Source of the DNA: an uncultured Parabacteroides sp.
Lineage (GTDB): Bacteria; Bacteroidota; Bacteroidia; Bacteroidales; Tannerellaceae
Direction of reading: 5' to 3'
Assembly (NCBI RefSeq): GCF_905196875.1
Contig: NZ_CAJJWO010000014.1
Location: 23,448 to 87,447, forward strand
DNA length: 64,000 nucleotides
Numbering within the stretch: the stretch's first letter is position 1; the number at the start of each line of letters is the position of its first letter. Under the pieces are notes generated by a model. The model was not told where the DNA came from. It saw only the letters and a list, made by a program, of their open reading frames with translations, and made no database searches. Shown piece after piece: positions 42,701 through 51,365 of this stretch. The position numbers and the translations under genes are program-made.

Positions 42701-42989
42701 GGATTACACCGCACTTTCTACCGGCGAACTTTATTATGCACTCGATCAGGATGCGAAGGCCGAAGAGGTATTCACCGGAATTGCCGAGAATGCCATGCGC
42801 AATATCGACTGGTTCTTCCGTCTGAAACCGTCTCAGCTGGCCTCTGTGACAAGAGAATTGGAACATAACCTGGCCGTCATGCAGCAGGTATTGGCAGTCA
42901 GCAAACATTATAATCCCGAATTTGCTAAGAAGTATCAGGAAGAGTTTGACAACTACCGGATGGCTTACGGTTCGGTTCGCAGAGAATAA
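39747..42989 (+). CDS. DUF2723 family multi-pass membrane protein
   Basis: A 1080-residue protein. The N-terminal half has about ten or more membrane segments and the DUF2723 signature near the start (SFWDCGEFISSAFKLEVGHPPGAPFFM within residues 32-60), with a later PYQPRERDYAYAGSFYAF. The C-terminal 350 residues are soluble and probably periplasmic, with helical repeat character (EKALNVLDKCMEVLPPENVP). The N-terminal part resembles GT-C type glycosyltransferases, and protein O-glycosylation roles have been proposed for this family. It is followed 6 bases later by a deacetylase gene, compatible with a glycan or envelope role. Confidence 0.8.
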   Translation: MRKYKLINNVLGWIVFLIASTVYLMTIEPTASFWDCGEFISSAFKLEVGHPPGAPFFMLTANLFTQLASDTATVAKMVNSMSALFSGLTILFLFWSITHLARKIMVNDENEISLGTMITIMGSGLVGALAYTFSDTFWFSAVEGEVYAYSSLFTALVFWLILKWEEAADRPHADRWIVLIAYLMGLSIGVHLLNLLCIPAIVLVYYYKKFPNPTMKGTIYALLVSFAIVALMMYGVVQGLVEVCGYFELLFVNVLGMPYNSGVFAYVIVLAGVLIWSIWETMRDEVNPVRMKIAFIAAIVLVGVPFIGSGYVLAVILTAALTAYLFMSKKVNIKLLNTVLVCLMVIVVGYSSYALTMIRATADTPMNQNAPSDIFTLRSYLAREQYGKTPLLYGQTFASEVKRENQGGNCSPVTKEGEAVWSRVIKKDKNEKDKYYISRHDVDYEYVDELSMLFPRMFSNVDAHVGAYKEWSQFKGEPVKFNRCGENVTVMKPTFAENLRYFFAYQLNFMYWRYFMWNFSGRQNDIQGNGEVLNGNWITGIKAIDEVLVGPQDNMPSDIADNKGHNVYYMLPLLLGILGLLYQAYSGQRGIQSFWITFFLFFMTGIAIVLYLNQTPYQPRERDYAYAGSFYAFCIWIGFGVAALAKLIQRYGKMSPVVAGSVATVLCLFVPIQMASQTWDDHDRSGRYVCRDFGANYLESCEPNAVIFTNGDNDTFPLWYAQEVEGIRTDVRVCNTSYLQTDWYIDQMKKQAYESAPLPISWDRADYVQGTRDAAYVFPMTDKPIELSTALNFVRSSDPKFKKIPGISQELDYIPAETLVYKVDSATAVAKGLATDSTGLLKEMTINLKGKNALGKQELMILDMLQTNDWERPIYYAITVNPDQFVGLDGYFEQTGLAYQIVPKNANKGTNTEKMYDNVMNKFKWGGVDKPGVYIDENVMRMCKSYRMALFNKLAEDLLKEGKNEKALNVLDKCMEVLPPENVPLDYTALSTGELYYALDQDAKAEEVFTGIAENAMRNIDWFFRLKPSQLASVTRELEHNLAVMQQVLAVSKHYNPEFAKKYQEEFDNYRMAYGSVRRE

Positions 42990-42995
42990 TAACGT

Positions 42996-43607
42996 ATGTT
43001 TATAGAACAACCGCCCTGGTTTTACAGGGTCCTGTTCCCAGGGGTAATCTGGCGGATACCGGCCAAGGAGAAGTGTGTATATCTCACCTTCGACGACGGC
43101 CCTATTCCCGAGGTTACCCCTTGGGTCTTGGATATACTCGACAAATATGGCGTGAAAGCTACCTTCTTCTGTGTAGGCGATAATGTCCGCAAACACCCTG
43201 AAGTTTATCAGATGGTGCTCGATCGCGGACACCGGGTTGGCAATCATACCTTCCACCATATTCAGGGGCTTCAATATTGGACGAAGAACTATCTGGATGA
43301 CATCGAGAAGGCTGCCGGATATATCCACAGCGACCTGTACCGTCCGCCGCACGGACATATGCGTTTCCCGCAGGTAGTGGCCCTCAGGAGGAAATACAAG
43401 ATCATCATGTGGGACGTGGTGACCCGCGATTATAGTCCCCACATGACTCCCAATGGCGTATTCAACGTGGTAAAGAACTATGCCCGCAACGGCTCAGTCA
43501 TCGTTTTCCACGACTCTCTCAAAGCCGAGCGCAACATGCGTGAAGCCATGCCCCGTGCTATCGAATGGCTACAGAAAGAAGGGTATACGTTCAAGGTGTT
43601 CGAATGA
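42996..43607 (+). CDS. NodB-type polysaccharide deacetylase
   Basis: A 203-residue carbohydrate esterase family 4 protein: YLTFDDGPIPE (Asp33, Asp34), metal-binding NHTFHH (His84, His88), RPPHGHMR and a late VIVFHDS. It has no signal peptide and is a minimal-length version. It would remove N-acetyl groups from a glycan or precursor, with a cytoplasmic location suggested by the missing signal. It overlaps queG by ATGA and follows the DUF2723 gene by 6 bases. It is distinct from the membrane-anchored relative at 18478. Confidence 0.85.
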   Translation: MFIEQPPWFYRVLFPGVIWRIPAKEKCVYLTFDDGPIPEVTPWVLDILDKYGVKATFFCVGDNVRKHPEVYQMVLDRGHRVGNHTFHHIQGLQYWTKNYLDDIEKAAGYIHSDLYRPPHGHMRFPQVVALRRKYKIIMWDVVTRDYSPHMTPNGVFNVVKNYARNGSVIVFHDSLKAERNMREAMPRAIEWLQKEGYTFKVFE

Positions 43608-44578
43608 ATCTATCTGTCAGTATAAAGGACAAAGCAAAAGAATTAGGCTTCGATGCCTGCGGAATAGCAGAGGTTTCTTCCGCAGACACCGAAGCTTTGT
43701 TTTTTGACCGGTGGATAGCCGAAGGATACCATGCAGGAATGAAATATATGGAGAACTACCGGGATATCCGTCTCGACCCCACCGGCCTGGTGGAAAGTGC
43801 CCGCTCCGTTATCTCCGTCGCCCTCAACTATTATCCGTCGCAGAAACAATCCCCTGATGCTCCCCGTATCTCCTATTACGCCTACGGAAAAGACTACCAT
43901 GTCGTATTGAAAGACAAGCTTCGCCAACTTTGGAAATACATCACGGAAGAGCTTCTCCCCTCCATACAAGTGACTACTCTTTCCTCTCCCGGGCAAGAGC
44001 AGGGGATACCTTATAGCCCTGCCGCCCGTATCTTTACCGACTCCGCCCCCCTTCTTGAACGTTATTGGGCCTGGAAAGCCGGTCTCGGCTGGATCGGAAA
44101 GAATACCAACCTTATCATCCCCGGTAAAGGTTCTTTCTTCTTCCTCGGTGAGATCGTCACCACGTTGGAGCTCGATTACGACAGTCCCCGGGAGAACCGT
44201 TGTGGCGATTGCCGTCGTTGCCTCGATGCCTGTCCGACAGGTGCTCTCGAAAGTGCCGGCCACCTGAACGCAAACAAATGCATCTCCTACCTCACCATCG
44301 AGCATAAAGGCGATATTCCTTCGCAGTACGCTGCCCGTCTGGGTGACCGCCTCTACGGTTGTGATACCTGTCAGGAGGTCTGCCCCTGGAACCGTTTCGC
44401 CCGGCCCACCCGTGAGGCGGCGTTTTCTCCTTCTCCCGCCTTCCTTTCTTTGAAAAAAGAAGACTTGCAGAACTTTACACGCGACGATTATAATCGTATC
44501 TTTGCCGGGTCGGCCGTGAAACGTGCCAAATATGAAGGACTCATACGAACAATCAATAACAAAAAAGATAAGCCATGA
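43604..44578 (+). CDS. queG: Epoxyqueuosine reductase QueG
   Basis: A 324-residue tRNA-modification enzyme that reduces epoxyqueuosine to queuosine. It carries the two ferredoxin-like [4Fe-4S] clusters in CGDCRRCLDACP (from about residue 200) and CDTCQEVCPWN (from about 253), and the cobalamin-domain motif ARIFTDSAPLLER with AWKAGLGWIGKNT. The start at 43604 is an ATGA overlap with the deacetylase; a longer frame from 43565 is read inside that gene and lacks support. Its own stop overlaps the peptidase gene start in the same way, so all three are coupled. Confidence 0.95.
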   Translation: MNLSVSIKDKAKELGFDACGIAEVSSADTEALFFDRWIAEGYHAGMKYMENYRDIRLDPTGLVESARSVISVALNYYPSQKQSPDAPRISYYAYGKDYHVVLKDKLRQLWKYITEELLPSIQVTTLSSPGQEQGIPYSPAARIFTDSAPLLERYWAWKAGLGWIGKNTNLIIPGKGSFFFLGEIVTTLELDYDSPRENRCGDCRRCLDACPTGALESAGHLNANKCISYLTIEHKGDIPSQYAARLGDRLYGCDTCQEVCPWNRFARPTREAAFSPSPAFLSLKKEDLQNFTRDDYNRIFAGSAVKRAKYEGLIRTINNKKDKP

Positions 44579-45864
44579 GAAGAACATTCAACCTCTTGCT
44601 TTTCTCTTTTCTTTGTACCCTGGCTGCCTTTGCCGCCCCGGGCGAACTGAAAGAGAAGCTAGCTTCCCTTAAAGGGATCAGTAACATCGAACAACTCGAG
44701 TCGGACGTCTATCCGGAAAAGTATCTGGTGCGTATCACCCAGCCTGTCGATCCGAAAGACCCGGCGGCCGGTACTTTCACTCAGCGCATCATCATAGGCC
44801 ATGTAGGTTTCGACCGTCCCACCATTCTGGTGACGGAAGGCTATGGCGCTGCTTACGCTCTCAATCCCAAATATCAGGAAGAGTTGACCAAATTGCTCGA
44901 TGCTAACCTTGTCTTTGTAGAATACCGTTACTTCCTCGAGTCGACCCCCGAACCTTGCAACTGGGATTACCTGACTGCCGAAAACTCGGCCTACGACCTG
45001 CATAACGTCAACCAGACGTTCAAACAATTGTATACCGGCAAATGGATCAGTACCGGCATCAGCAAAGGCGGTCAGACCACCATGCTCTACCGTGCATTTT
45101 TCCCCGATGATGTGGATATCTCTGTCCCTTACGTCGGCCCGTTGTGCCGGGGCGTTGAAGACGGACGCCATGAGCCTTTTCTCCGCAAGGTCGGTACCAG
45201 ACAGGAACGCCGGAAGATAGAAGACTTCCAGCGTGAAGTCCTGAAGCGTAAAGCTGAAATGCTTCCCTTGCTCGAAGCTTTCTCCAAAGATAAGAACCTG
45301 GAATACCGTATCCCGATGGCCGAAGTGCTCGACTATTGCGTCCTGGAATATCCCTTCGCTCTCTGGCAATGGGGCACTTCCGTATCCGTCATTCCTTCTT
45401 TGCATTCGGACAGCCCGGCTTTATTCAAGCATCTGATGGAGATCAGCAGTCCCGACTATTTTGCCGAGGATCAGCCCAACATCTCTTTCTTCGTACAGGC
45501 TGCCCGAGAACTGGGCTACTACGGTTACGACACGAAGCCTTTCAGGAAATACCTGACCATCGACAGCAGTAAAGGTTACCTCAACCGCATTATGCTCCCC
45601 CGTGAGCTGGTCGACAAGGTGGAATTCCGCCCTGCCCTCTATCATAAGATATACAACTTCCTGAAAGATAACGATCCGAAGATGATCTTCATCTATGGTG
45701 AGATCGATCCCTGGAGTGCGGCCCACGTCCCTGTCTTCAAAGGTAAAGTGAACGAACAGGTCTACTTTCAGCCCCGCGGCAGCCATCGTGCCCGCATCGG
45801 CAATATGCCGGAGGATATCAAGGAACAGATATTGACACAGCTGAATAAGTGGTTGGCTGAGTAG
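44575..45864 (+). CDS. S37/PS-10-type serine peptidase
   Basis: A 429-residue secreted serine peptidase. A signal peptide ends near AAFAAPGE. The nucleophile motif TGISKGGQTT gives Ser163, and the alpha/beta-hydrolase fold continues with VPYVGPLCRG and the late GEIDPWSA and RGSHRARI that should supply Asp and His. This matches the tripeptidyl-aminopeptidase PS-10 family (S37). It would trim peptides in the periplasm. The start overlaps queG by ATGA; the functional link is not obvious. Confidence 0.85.
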   Translation: MRRTFNLLLFSFLCTLAAFAAPGELKEKLASLKGISNIEQLESDVYPEKYLVRITQPVDPKDPAAGTFTQRIIIGHVGFDRPTILVTEGYGAAYALNPKYQEELTKLLDANLVFVEYRYFLESTPEPCNWDYLTAENSAYDLHNVNQTFKQLYTGKWISTGISKGGQTTMLYRAFFPDDVDISVPYVGPLCRGVEDGRHEPFLRKVGTRQERRKIEDFQREVLKRKAEMLPLLEAFSKDKNLEYRIPMAEVLDYCVLEYPFALWQWGTSVSVIPSLHSDSPALFKHLMEISSPDYFAEDQPNISFFVQAARELGYYGYDTKPFRKYLTIDSSKGYLNRIMLPRELVDKVEFRPALYHKIYNFLKDNDPKMIFIYGEIDPWSAAHVPVFKGKVNEQVYFQPRGSHRARIGNMPEDIKEQILTQLNKWLAE

Positions 45865-45868
45865 TTCT

Positions 45869-46052
45869 TACTTTTGGCTTGATCCAAAAGTAATCAAAAG
45901 ATCAAGGCTGCACCGGCTTCGCTGTTCCGGTGAAAGACTACGCTGTCGTCTGCGAACTCGCTTCGCTCAGACAGCGCAGCCTCCTGCCGCTTCGTCTTCC
46001 CCCTTCACGGACGCTCACCCGCTGAGACCTTTCAGAGAACGCTTTGCGTTCT
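45869..46052. repeat. Four-hairpin intergenic repeat element
   Basis: Four consecutive inverted repeats lie between two convergent operons: TACTTTTGG/CCAAAAGTA (45869-45892), CACCGG/CCGGTG (45911-45932), CGCTGTC/GACAGCG (45941-45976) and AGAACGC/GCGTTCT (46036-46052). I recognise the first as a frequent intergenic sequence of Bacteroidales genomes. The first hairpin could serve as a terminator for the peptidase operon. Copy number cannot be checked from one window. Confidence 0.55.
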
Positions 46053-46244
46053 TTGGGGATGGCCGATACTGTCTGTTATCAAAATGACTTGGCTATTGTT
46101 GCAACTCAGCCTCGGCAAGGGCGGATTGACTTCTGAAAAAGCCGTATGCTTCCGACTCGTGCGAACACTATCGTATCTACGCTCCGGGCGAAGAGTATAC
46201 GATTGTAGAAGAGGGGAAAAAGATTTATTAGCGGGGTGAAGGGG
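46053..46244. other. Remainder of the 380-base intergenic region
   Basis: The stretch between the hairpin element and the stop of the DedA-like gene has no convincing gene, promoter or RNA. Short open frames here look like chance or the decayed end of a repeat. Confidence 0.5.
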
Positions 46245-46694
46245 TCAGAACATCCCCTGCACCTTATAAACGAACTCCATCCATACCCAGTAGCGGATGG
46301 CCTTGCCGAGGAACATCGAAATGGCGACGATCCAGATATTGGCACGTAGGAAGCCCAGTGCTACCGCGATGAAGTCGCCGATGCCGGGTAGAAAGACGAA
46401 GAAGCCCATCCAGGAGCCTTTGTCTTTTATCCAGTTTTGTACTTTTTGCAGTTTCCTGGCATCCAGTTTGAGGTATTTCTCGATCCATTCCACTTTGCCG
46501 AGCATACCGAGCCAGTAACAACTCATACCGCCCAGGAAGTTACCCAGGGTGGCAGCGATCATACAGGGCCAGTAGGAGGAGCCGGCCAGCAGTGCACCTG
46601 TCAGTACCACCTCACTACTGAAGGGCAGGATAGTAGCTGCCAGGAAAGAGGCGATGAACACCCCGATGTATCCATATTCTATAAGAAATTCCAT
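46245..46694 (-). CDS. YqaA/DedA-like membrane protein
   Basis: A 149-residue integral membrane protein of the YqaA branch of the SNARE-associated/DedA family: GVFIASFLAATILPFSSE near the N-terminus and the conserved GKVEWIEKYLKLDARKLQKV and FFVFLPGIGDFIAVALG regions. DedA-type proteins support envelope lipid recycling and membrane homeostasis. It overlaps the end of the upstream membrane protein gene by 16 bases, so translation is coupled. Confidence 0.85.
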   Translation of the reverse strand: MEFLIEYGYIGVFIASFLAATILPFSSEVVLTGALLAGSSYWPCMIAATLGNFLGGMSCYWLGMLGKVEWIEKYLKLDARKLQKVQNWIKDKGSWMGFFVFLPGIGDFIAVALGFLRANIWIVAISMFLGKAIRYWVWMEFVYKVQGMF

Positions 46695-47689
46695 AGACGT
46701 AATATCAGGAGGGAAATAAAAAGTACAATTGTCGAATAGAACATCCAGAAGATGATCTTACCCCGCATAACGGTGAAAAAATGGGCTATCAGTATCGAGG
46801 CAGGCACACAGGCTGTTTCCAGGAACTCTTCGGAAGCTTGCTCGTAAAGGAAATAAAGAGCGAATGCCCATACCGACATGGCGATCAGGAAGGATAAGAA
46901 TTGGCGTGTACGCAAGACATCCTCGAACTCATGGGTAATGATGTTGATGGCGGAGGCGGTTGTCAGAAAGGCTGTCCACAGTATCGCGATCCAACTCAGC
47001 AGGCCGATTTCCTGTGAAACTAGGAAACGTATCTTAAGCAGGGAGGCAAACGGGATTGTGAACGGCGTGAAGTCGCGGAACCATACACACCAGCCCAATA
47101 GGAACCAGTAGATTGTGCCGACCCCCAATAGGGAGGCAAGGAAGGTCCGTATGTTCAGTGTCCTGAAGTTATACATCCCCATCCAGAACAGCGGCAGGAA
47201 CCATAGGATATGAATCCATAACAGGCTACCCACACCGATAAGCAGTGCCGCGTTGTAGGCGTTGCTTTTGGCTTCCGGGTCGTGATAGGACATGAATAGC
47301 TGGTAGATGGCAAGTATGAGGCAGAATACACCCAGCGAAGTCGATTTCAGCGGGAGGAAGTCCGGATTGGTGCTGATGAACAGTACATAAAAGAGAAAAG
47401 GCAACAGCGTCTTTTCCCGGATCAGGACCAGTATATAGTTGGCCCGGTGGATCAGGAAAGCACCCCCGAACATCAATAAGATACCGATGCCGTAGGTGAA
47501 AGCCTTGCCGGGCAGTACCTGGCAGATGGCGTTCCACAGCGGAGGGGCAGTCACTTCACCATATACCGGATATCCCACCGAATTCATGTAGCTAATTACC
47601 CAGCATACAACACAGGCCAGCAATACCGCGACAAATGTCGTTGTGCCGGACAGGCTGTGTCTGCGGGAATATGTATATGATCCTTGCAT
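46679..47689 (-). CDS. Multi-pass membrane protein of unknown function
   Basis: A 336-residue protein with about nine to ten membrane helices, from the ATG at 47689 (MQGSYTYSRRH). A longer frame to 47740 would use codons made from the TATTGGCA micro-repeats just upstream, so I prefer the shorter start. Aromatic and Trp-rich loops (WIHILWFLPLFWMGMYNFRTL) recall undescribed Bacteroidetes inner membrane proteins often found beside purine or envelope genes. No family function is assigned. It shares 16 bases with the DedA-like gene. Confidence 0.7.
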   Translation of the reverse strand: MQGSYTYSRRHSLSGTTTFVAVLLACVVCWVISYMNSVGYPVYGEVTAPPLWNAICQVLPGKAFTYGIGILLMFGGAFLIHRANYILVLIREKTLLPFLFYVLFISTNPDFLPLKSTSLGVFCLILAIYQLFMSYHDPEAKSNAYNAALLIGVGSLLWIHILWFLPLFWMGMYNFRTLNIRTFLASLLGVGTIYWFLLGWCVWFRDFTPFTIPFASLLKIRFLVSQEIGLLSWIAILWTAFLTTASAINIITHEFEDVLRTRQFLSFLIAMSVWAFALYFLYEQASEEFLETACVPASILIAHFFTVMRGKIIFWMFYSTIVLFISLLILRLWNFL

Positions 47690-47815
47690 GTTTACTGTTT
47701 CAAAGTTAGAAAATAATGTGCCAATATGCCAATATGCCAATTCAGGAAATATTGAACTTATATAACAGACCCCGCCCCTACGGTCGAACCAGCCTGTTCT
47801 ATTATGACAGCGTCT

Positions 47816-47843
47816 GTAGGGGCGGTTCGCGAACCGCCCCTAC
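47816..47843. repeat. Perfect 28-bp palindromic element after purD
   Basis: A fully symmetrical 28-base palindrome whose left arm is GTAGGGGCGGTTCG and centre is CGCG, with a related truncated half GCCCCTACGG upstream at 47774-47783. Palindromes of this GGGGCGGTTCG type are common intergenic repeats in Bacteroidales. It begins 15 bases past the purD stop on the minus strand and could act as its terminator. Confidence 0.6.
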
Positions 47844-47857
47844 CAACGACACTACAT

Positions 47858-49126
47858 TCACAAATCGAACCCGATATCCTTCCGGAAATACTTCTTGTCG
47901 AACAGGATTGTCTTGGCTCCGGCGAATGATTTGGCCAGGGCTTCTTCCTTGTTGGCTCCGTAAGAGCTGACGGCGATAACGCGTCCACCGTTGGTCAGGA
48001 TACGGCCACTGGCGGCAATGGTGCCGGCGTGGAAGAGGATGTTGTCGGAGGTGATATCGTCGAGTCCGTAGATGATCTTCTCTTTCTCATACGCTTCGGG
48101 GTAACCGCCGCTTACGAGCATGACCGTAACGGCTGCACGCGGGTCGATCGTCAGGGTACGCTTATCGAGATCGCCTTCGGCTACGCCTTCCAGCAGGTCT
48201 ACCAGGTCGCTCTGGATACGGAGCATCACTACTTCCGTTTCCGGGTCGCCCATGCGGCAGTTGTATTCGATCACCTTCGGGTCGTTCTCGTTGATGAGGC
48301 CGAGGAAGATGAAACCTTTATAGTCGATACCTTCCGCTTTCAGTCCTTCGATGGTCGGGCGGATGATCTGTTCTTCCACCTTCGCCATATACGCGTCGTC
48401 GGCAAAAGGAACGGGGGAAACGGCACCCATGCCGCCGGTGTTGAGGCCGGTGTTACCTTCGCCGATACGTTTATAATCTTTGGCTACGGGGAGCACTTTG
48501 TAGTTTGTGCCGTCGGTCATGACGAATACGGAACATTCGATACCGGTCAGGAACTCTTCGATAACGACTGTCTTGCTGGCATCGCCGAACATACCGTTCA
48601 GCATGTCGCCCAGTTCCTTTTTCGCTTCTTCCAGTGTGTCGAGGATCAATACGCCTTTACCGGCTGCCAGTCCGTCGGCTTTCAGCACGTAAGGAGCTGC
48701 CAGCGATTCGAGGAAGGCATATCCTTCGGCCAGGTTTTCGGCAGTGATACTCTTGTAACGGGCAGTCGGGATGTTGTGGCGCATCATGAAGGCTTTGGCG
48801 AAGTCTTTGCTGCCTTCCAGCTGTGCACCGGCTTTAGAGGGACCGATCACCGGGATGGAGGCCAGGGCTGCGTCGTTCCTGAAGAAGTCGTAGACGCCTT
48901 TTACCAACGGATCTTCCGGACCGACAACCACCATGTTTACATCGTTTGCCAGTACGAAGTCTTTGATGGCGGCGAAATCGTCAGCCTTAAAGTATACGTT
49001 GGTTCCTACCTGTGCCGTGCCGGCGTTGCCGGGGGCAATGAATAGTTTGTCCACTTTCGGACTTTGAGCGATCTTCCAGGCTATTGCGTGTTCGCGGCCG
49101 CCGGAGCCTAATAAGAGAATGTTCAT
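47858..49126 (-). CDS. purD: Phosphoribosylamine-glycine ligase
   Basis: A 422-residue enzyme for the second step of purine synthesis, joining glycine to phosphoribosylamine with ATP. It starts MNILLLGSGGREHAIAW, has the ATP-grasp motif VLKADGLAAGKGVLI, then GLNTGGMGAVSPVP and YNCRMGDPETEVVMLRI, all diagnostic for PurD. The length is normal for the family. It is followed by the repeat palindrome and preceded by the DPP IV gene with a 22-base gap. Confidence 0.97.
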   Translation of the reverse strand: MNILLLGSGGREHAIAWKIAQSPKVDKLFIAPGNAGTAQVGTNVYFKADDFAAIKDFVLANDVNMVVVGPEDPLVKGVYDFFRNDAALASIPVIGPSKAGAQLEGSKDFAKAFMMRHNIPTARYKSITAENLAEGYAFLESLAAPYVLKADGLAAGKGVLILDTLEEAKKELGDMLNGMFGDASKTVVIEEFLTGIECSVFVMTDGTNYKVLPVAKDYKRIGEGNTGLNTGGMGAVSPVPFADDAYMAKVEEQIIRPTIEGLKAEGIDYKGFIFLGLINENDPKVIEYNCRMGDPETEVVMLRIQSDLVDLLEGVAEGDLDKRTLTIDPRAAVTVMLVSGGYPEAYEKEKIIYGLDDITSDNILFHAGTIAASGRILTNGGRVIAVSSYGANKEEALAKSFAGAKTILFDKKYFRKDIGFDL

Positions 49127-49148
49127 ATCTTTATCGTTTTATTATCGG

Positions 49149-51365
49149 TTATTTTAAATAGTCGTCGAAGTACCGCGTGATCTTCTCGTAGAGATGCGGG
49201 CGGTCTTTGCCGATTACATTATGCTGGTGACGGGGGTAGACGAAATAATCGGGATAGGTGTCCGCATCCACACAGGCTTTCAGGAAGCCGAGGCTGTGTT
49301 GCCATACCACTACCGGGTCGATGTCGCCGTGTATCTGGAGTAGGTGGCCTTTCAGGTTGCCTGCTTTCAGTTTCATGTTGGCATTCCGGTATCCTTCGGG
49401 GTTATCCTGCGGACGGTCCATATACCGTTCGCCGTACATGATCTCGTAATTGCTCCAGTCGATCACCGGGCCGCCGGCTACACCGACTTTGAATACGTCG
49501 GGGTGTGTCAGGATCAGGTTGGTTGTCATGAAGCCGCCGTAACTCCATCCGTGTACACCGATACGGTCGGTATCTACGTAAGGCAATGACTTCAGGAACT
49601 CCACACCCTTCATCTGGTCGGCCATCTCGTTCACTCCCAGGTTGCGGTGGATCACGCTTTCGAAGGCGAATCCGCGGTTGGAGGTTCCCCGGTTGTCGAT
49701 GGTATAGACCACGTATCCGCGCCCGGCCATATAGATGTCCCAGCCTCGGACGCCGTTCAGCCAGCCGCCTGTCACCAGTTGCGAATGAGGGCCTCCGTAG
49801 ACGTAGACGATGGTCGGGTATTTCTTGCTTTCATCCAGCCCGACGGGTTTCACCAGGCGATAATGCAGGTCGGTCGTGCCGTCGGCTGCCTTGATTGTGC
49901 CTGCTTCTATCTCCGGCATTGCGTAGCCTTCGTACGGGTTTTTGGCAGTCAGGAGGTTTTCGAGTACCTTTCCGTCCTTCGTCTGTACAATGTCGATATT
50001 ACGTGCTATCTTAGGAGCTTCGTAGCTATCTATCGCATATTTCCCGGAAGGACTGACGGACAGGGTGTGCACGCTTTCCATGCCGGCGCTCCAGGTGAGG
50101 AGCTGTGTGTTGCCTTTTTTCAGGTTCAGCCTCCAGCCGTTTACGTTCATCGGTGTCCCGTAGCTGAACGAACTCAGCATGTGCGGTTGGGTGGAGGTGA
50201 GGAAGAGGTTCTCTCCCTTTGCATCGAAGCCGATCACGCGGGTGACTACCCATTCGCCTTTGGTAAGTTGTTTCAATAGCTTGCCGGTCGTATCATACAG
50301 GTAAAGATGGTTGTATCCGTCGCGCTGGCTTTGCCAGATGAACTTATTCGGGTCGTTGGGCAGGAAGAGGACGGGCTGTTGCGGCTCGACGTAGTGTTCG
50401 TTCGTCTCGGTGAACAGGTCGGCCTCCTTCTCGCCGGTCAGGGCGGAGTAGCGTACCAGATGCATTTCGTTCTGGTCGCGGTTCAATTCCGCGATATAGA
50501 TACTTTTCCCGTCAGGGCTCCAGGCGATGTTCGTCAGGTATTTCTCTTTGGGGGTTCCTGTCTTCAGCCAGACGGTGTTGCCGCTTGCCAGATTGTAGAC
50601 GCCTACCGTTACCTCATGGCTTTTCATCCCTGCCATCGGGTATTTAACGGGTTCGGCTTTGGCACAGCGGGCGTCGATATTGACGATCGGATAGTCGGTC
50701 ACCATGCTCTCGTCCATGCGGTAGAACGCCAGGGCGGAACCTTCCGGCGACCAGAACAGGCCTTTGTTGATACCGAATTCGCGTTGGTGGACAGCCTGTC
50801 CGCATACGATATCGTCTTTTGTTTCACGTGTAACAATAGCCGGTCGGTTCTCCGGCGAGAGGATCTGTATATTGTTTCCTTCCGTGAAAGCCAGGTAGTT
50901 GTTGGCCGGGCAGAACTCGTAATTGCTCCATTTCCTGTCCAGCTTGTAGTCGGCTACCACCTTCTGCTGCTTCATATCATAATGGATACGGTGCTGCTTG
51001 GAGGTGAACGTCAGTATCCATTGGCCTTTATAGGGTACGGAGAAGTTGGGCATGCGGCTTACTGTGTCGAGTCCGGCCGTCTGCAACGCTTCATTCAGCC
51101 CGGAGAGGCTGACGCGTATCTCCGGGTAATGCTTCGGTTGGGCTCCTATCACGCTGTTCTTCTCTACATATATATACATGTCGTCGCCTACCCATTGCAG
51201 TTGCGACCGGTTCTCCGGCACGAAACGGCTGTATGTTTTTCCGCCCGGGATCAGGTCGTGTAAGGTAAACTGTTTGTCTTGCGCCATCAGTGTTGCAGGT
51301 GTAGATAAAACAAACGCACAAAGGAGTAGCAGATATTTAATCGTCGAACTCGTCTTTAAAATCAT
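49149..51365 (-). CDS. Dipeptidyl peptidase IV (S9B)
   Basis: A 738-residue secreted serine peptidase. A signal peptide (FVLSTPATLMAQ) precedes an eight-bladed propeller domain and a C-terminal alpha/beta-hydrolase domain. The nucleophile is in GVHGWSYGGFMTT, with the Asp in IHGDIDPVVVW and His in PRHQHNVIG. DPP IV removes X-Pro dipeptides from peptide N-termini and is prominent in peptide-using Bacteroidales. The start overlaps the end of the upstream methyltransferase gene by 29 bases. Confidence 0.95.
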   Translation of the reverse strand: MILKTSSTIKYLLLLCAFVLSTPATLMAQDKQFTLHDLIPGGKTYSRFVPENRSQLQWVGDDMYIYVEKNSVIGAQPKHYPEIRVSLSGLNEALQTAGLDTVSRMPNFSVPYKGQWILTFTSKQHRIHYDMKQQKVVADYKLDRKWSNYEFCPANNYLAFTEGNNIQILSPENRPAIVTRETKDDIVCGQAVHQREFGINKGLFWSPEGSALAFYRMDESMVTDYPIVNIDARCAKAEPVKYPMAGMKSHEVTVGVYNLASGNTVWLKTGTPKEKYLTNIAWSPDGKSIYIAELNRDQNEMHLVRYSALTGEKEADLFTETNEHYVEPQQPVLFLPNDPNKFIWQSQRDGYNHLYLYDTTGKLLKQLTKGEWVVTRVIGFDAKGENLFLTSTQPHMLSSFSYGTPMNVNGWRLNLKKGNTQLLTWSAGMESVHTLSVSPSGKYAIDSYEAPKIARNIDIVQTKDGKVLENLLTAKNPYEGYAMPEIEAGTIKAADGTTDLHYRLVKPVGLDESKKYPTIVYVYGGPHSQLVTGGWLNGVRGWDIYMAGRGYVVYTIDNRGTSNRGFAFESVIHRNLGVNEMADQMKGVEFLKSLPYVDTDRIGVHGWSYGGFMTTNLILTHPDVFKVGVAGGPVIDWSNYEIMYGERYMDRPQDNPEGYRNANMKLKAGNLKGHLLQIHGDIDPVVVWQHSLGFLKACVDADTYPDYFVYPRHQHNVIGKDRPHLYEKITRYFDDYLK

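Noticed and set aside
42264..43442. Open frame of 392 codons on the minus strand
   Set aside because: It is antisense across the boundary of two well-supported genes (DUF2723 and deacetylase) and has no domain.
43643..44587. Open frame of 314 codons on the minus strand
   Set aside because: Antisense to queG; its residues are low in any recognisable motif.
48029..49045. Open frame of 338 codons on the plus strand
   Set aside because: It is fully antisense to purD, has no recognisable domain, and arises from codon bias of the real gene.
50307..51263. Open frame of 318 codons on the plus strand
   Set aside because: Antisense to the dipeptidyl peptidase IV gene, with no ribosome binding site or family pattern.
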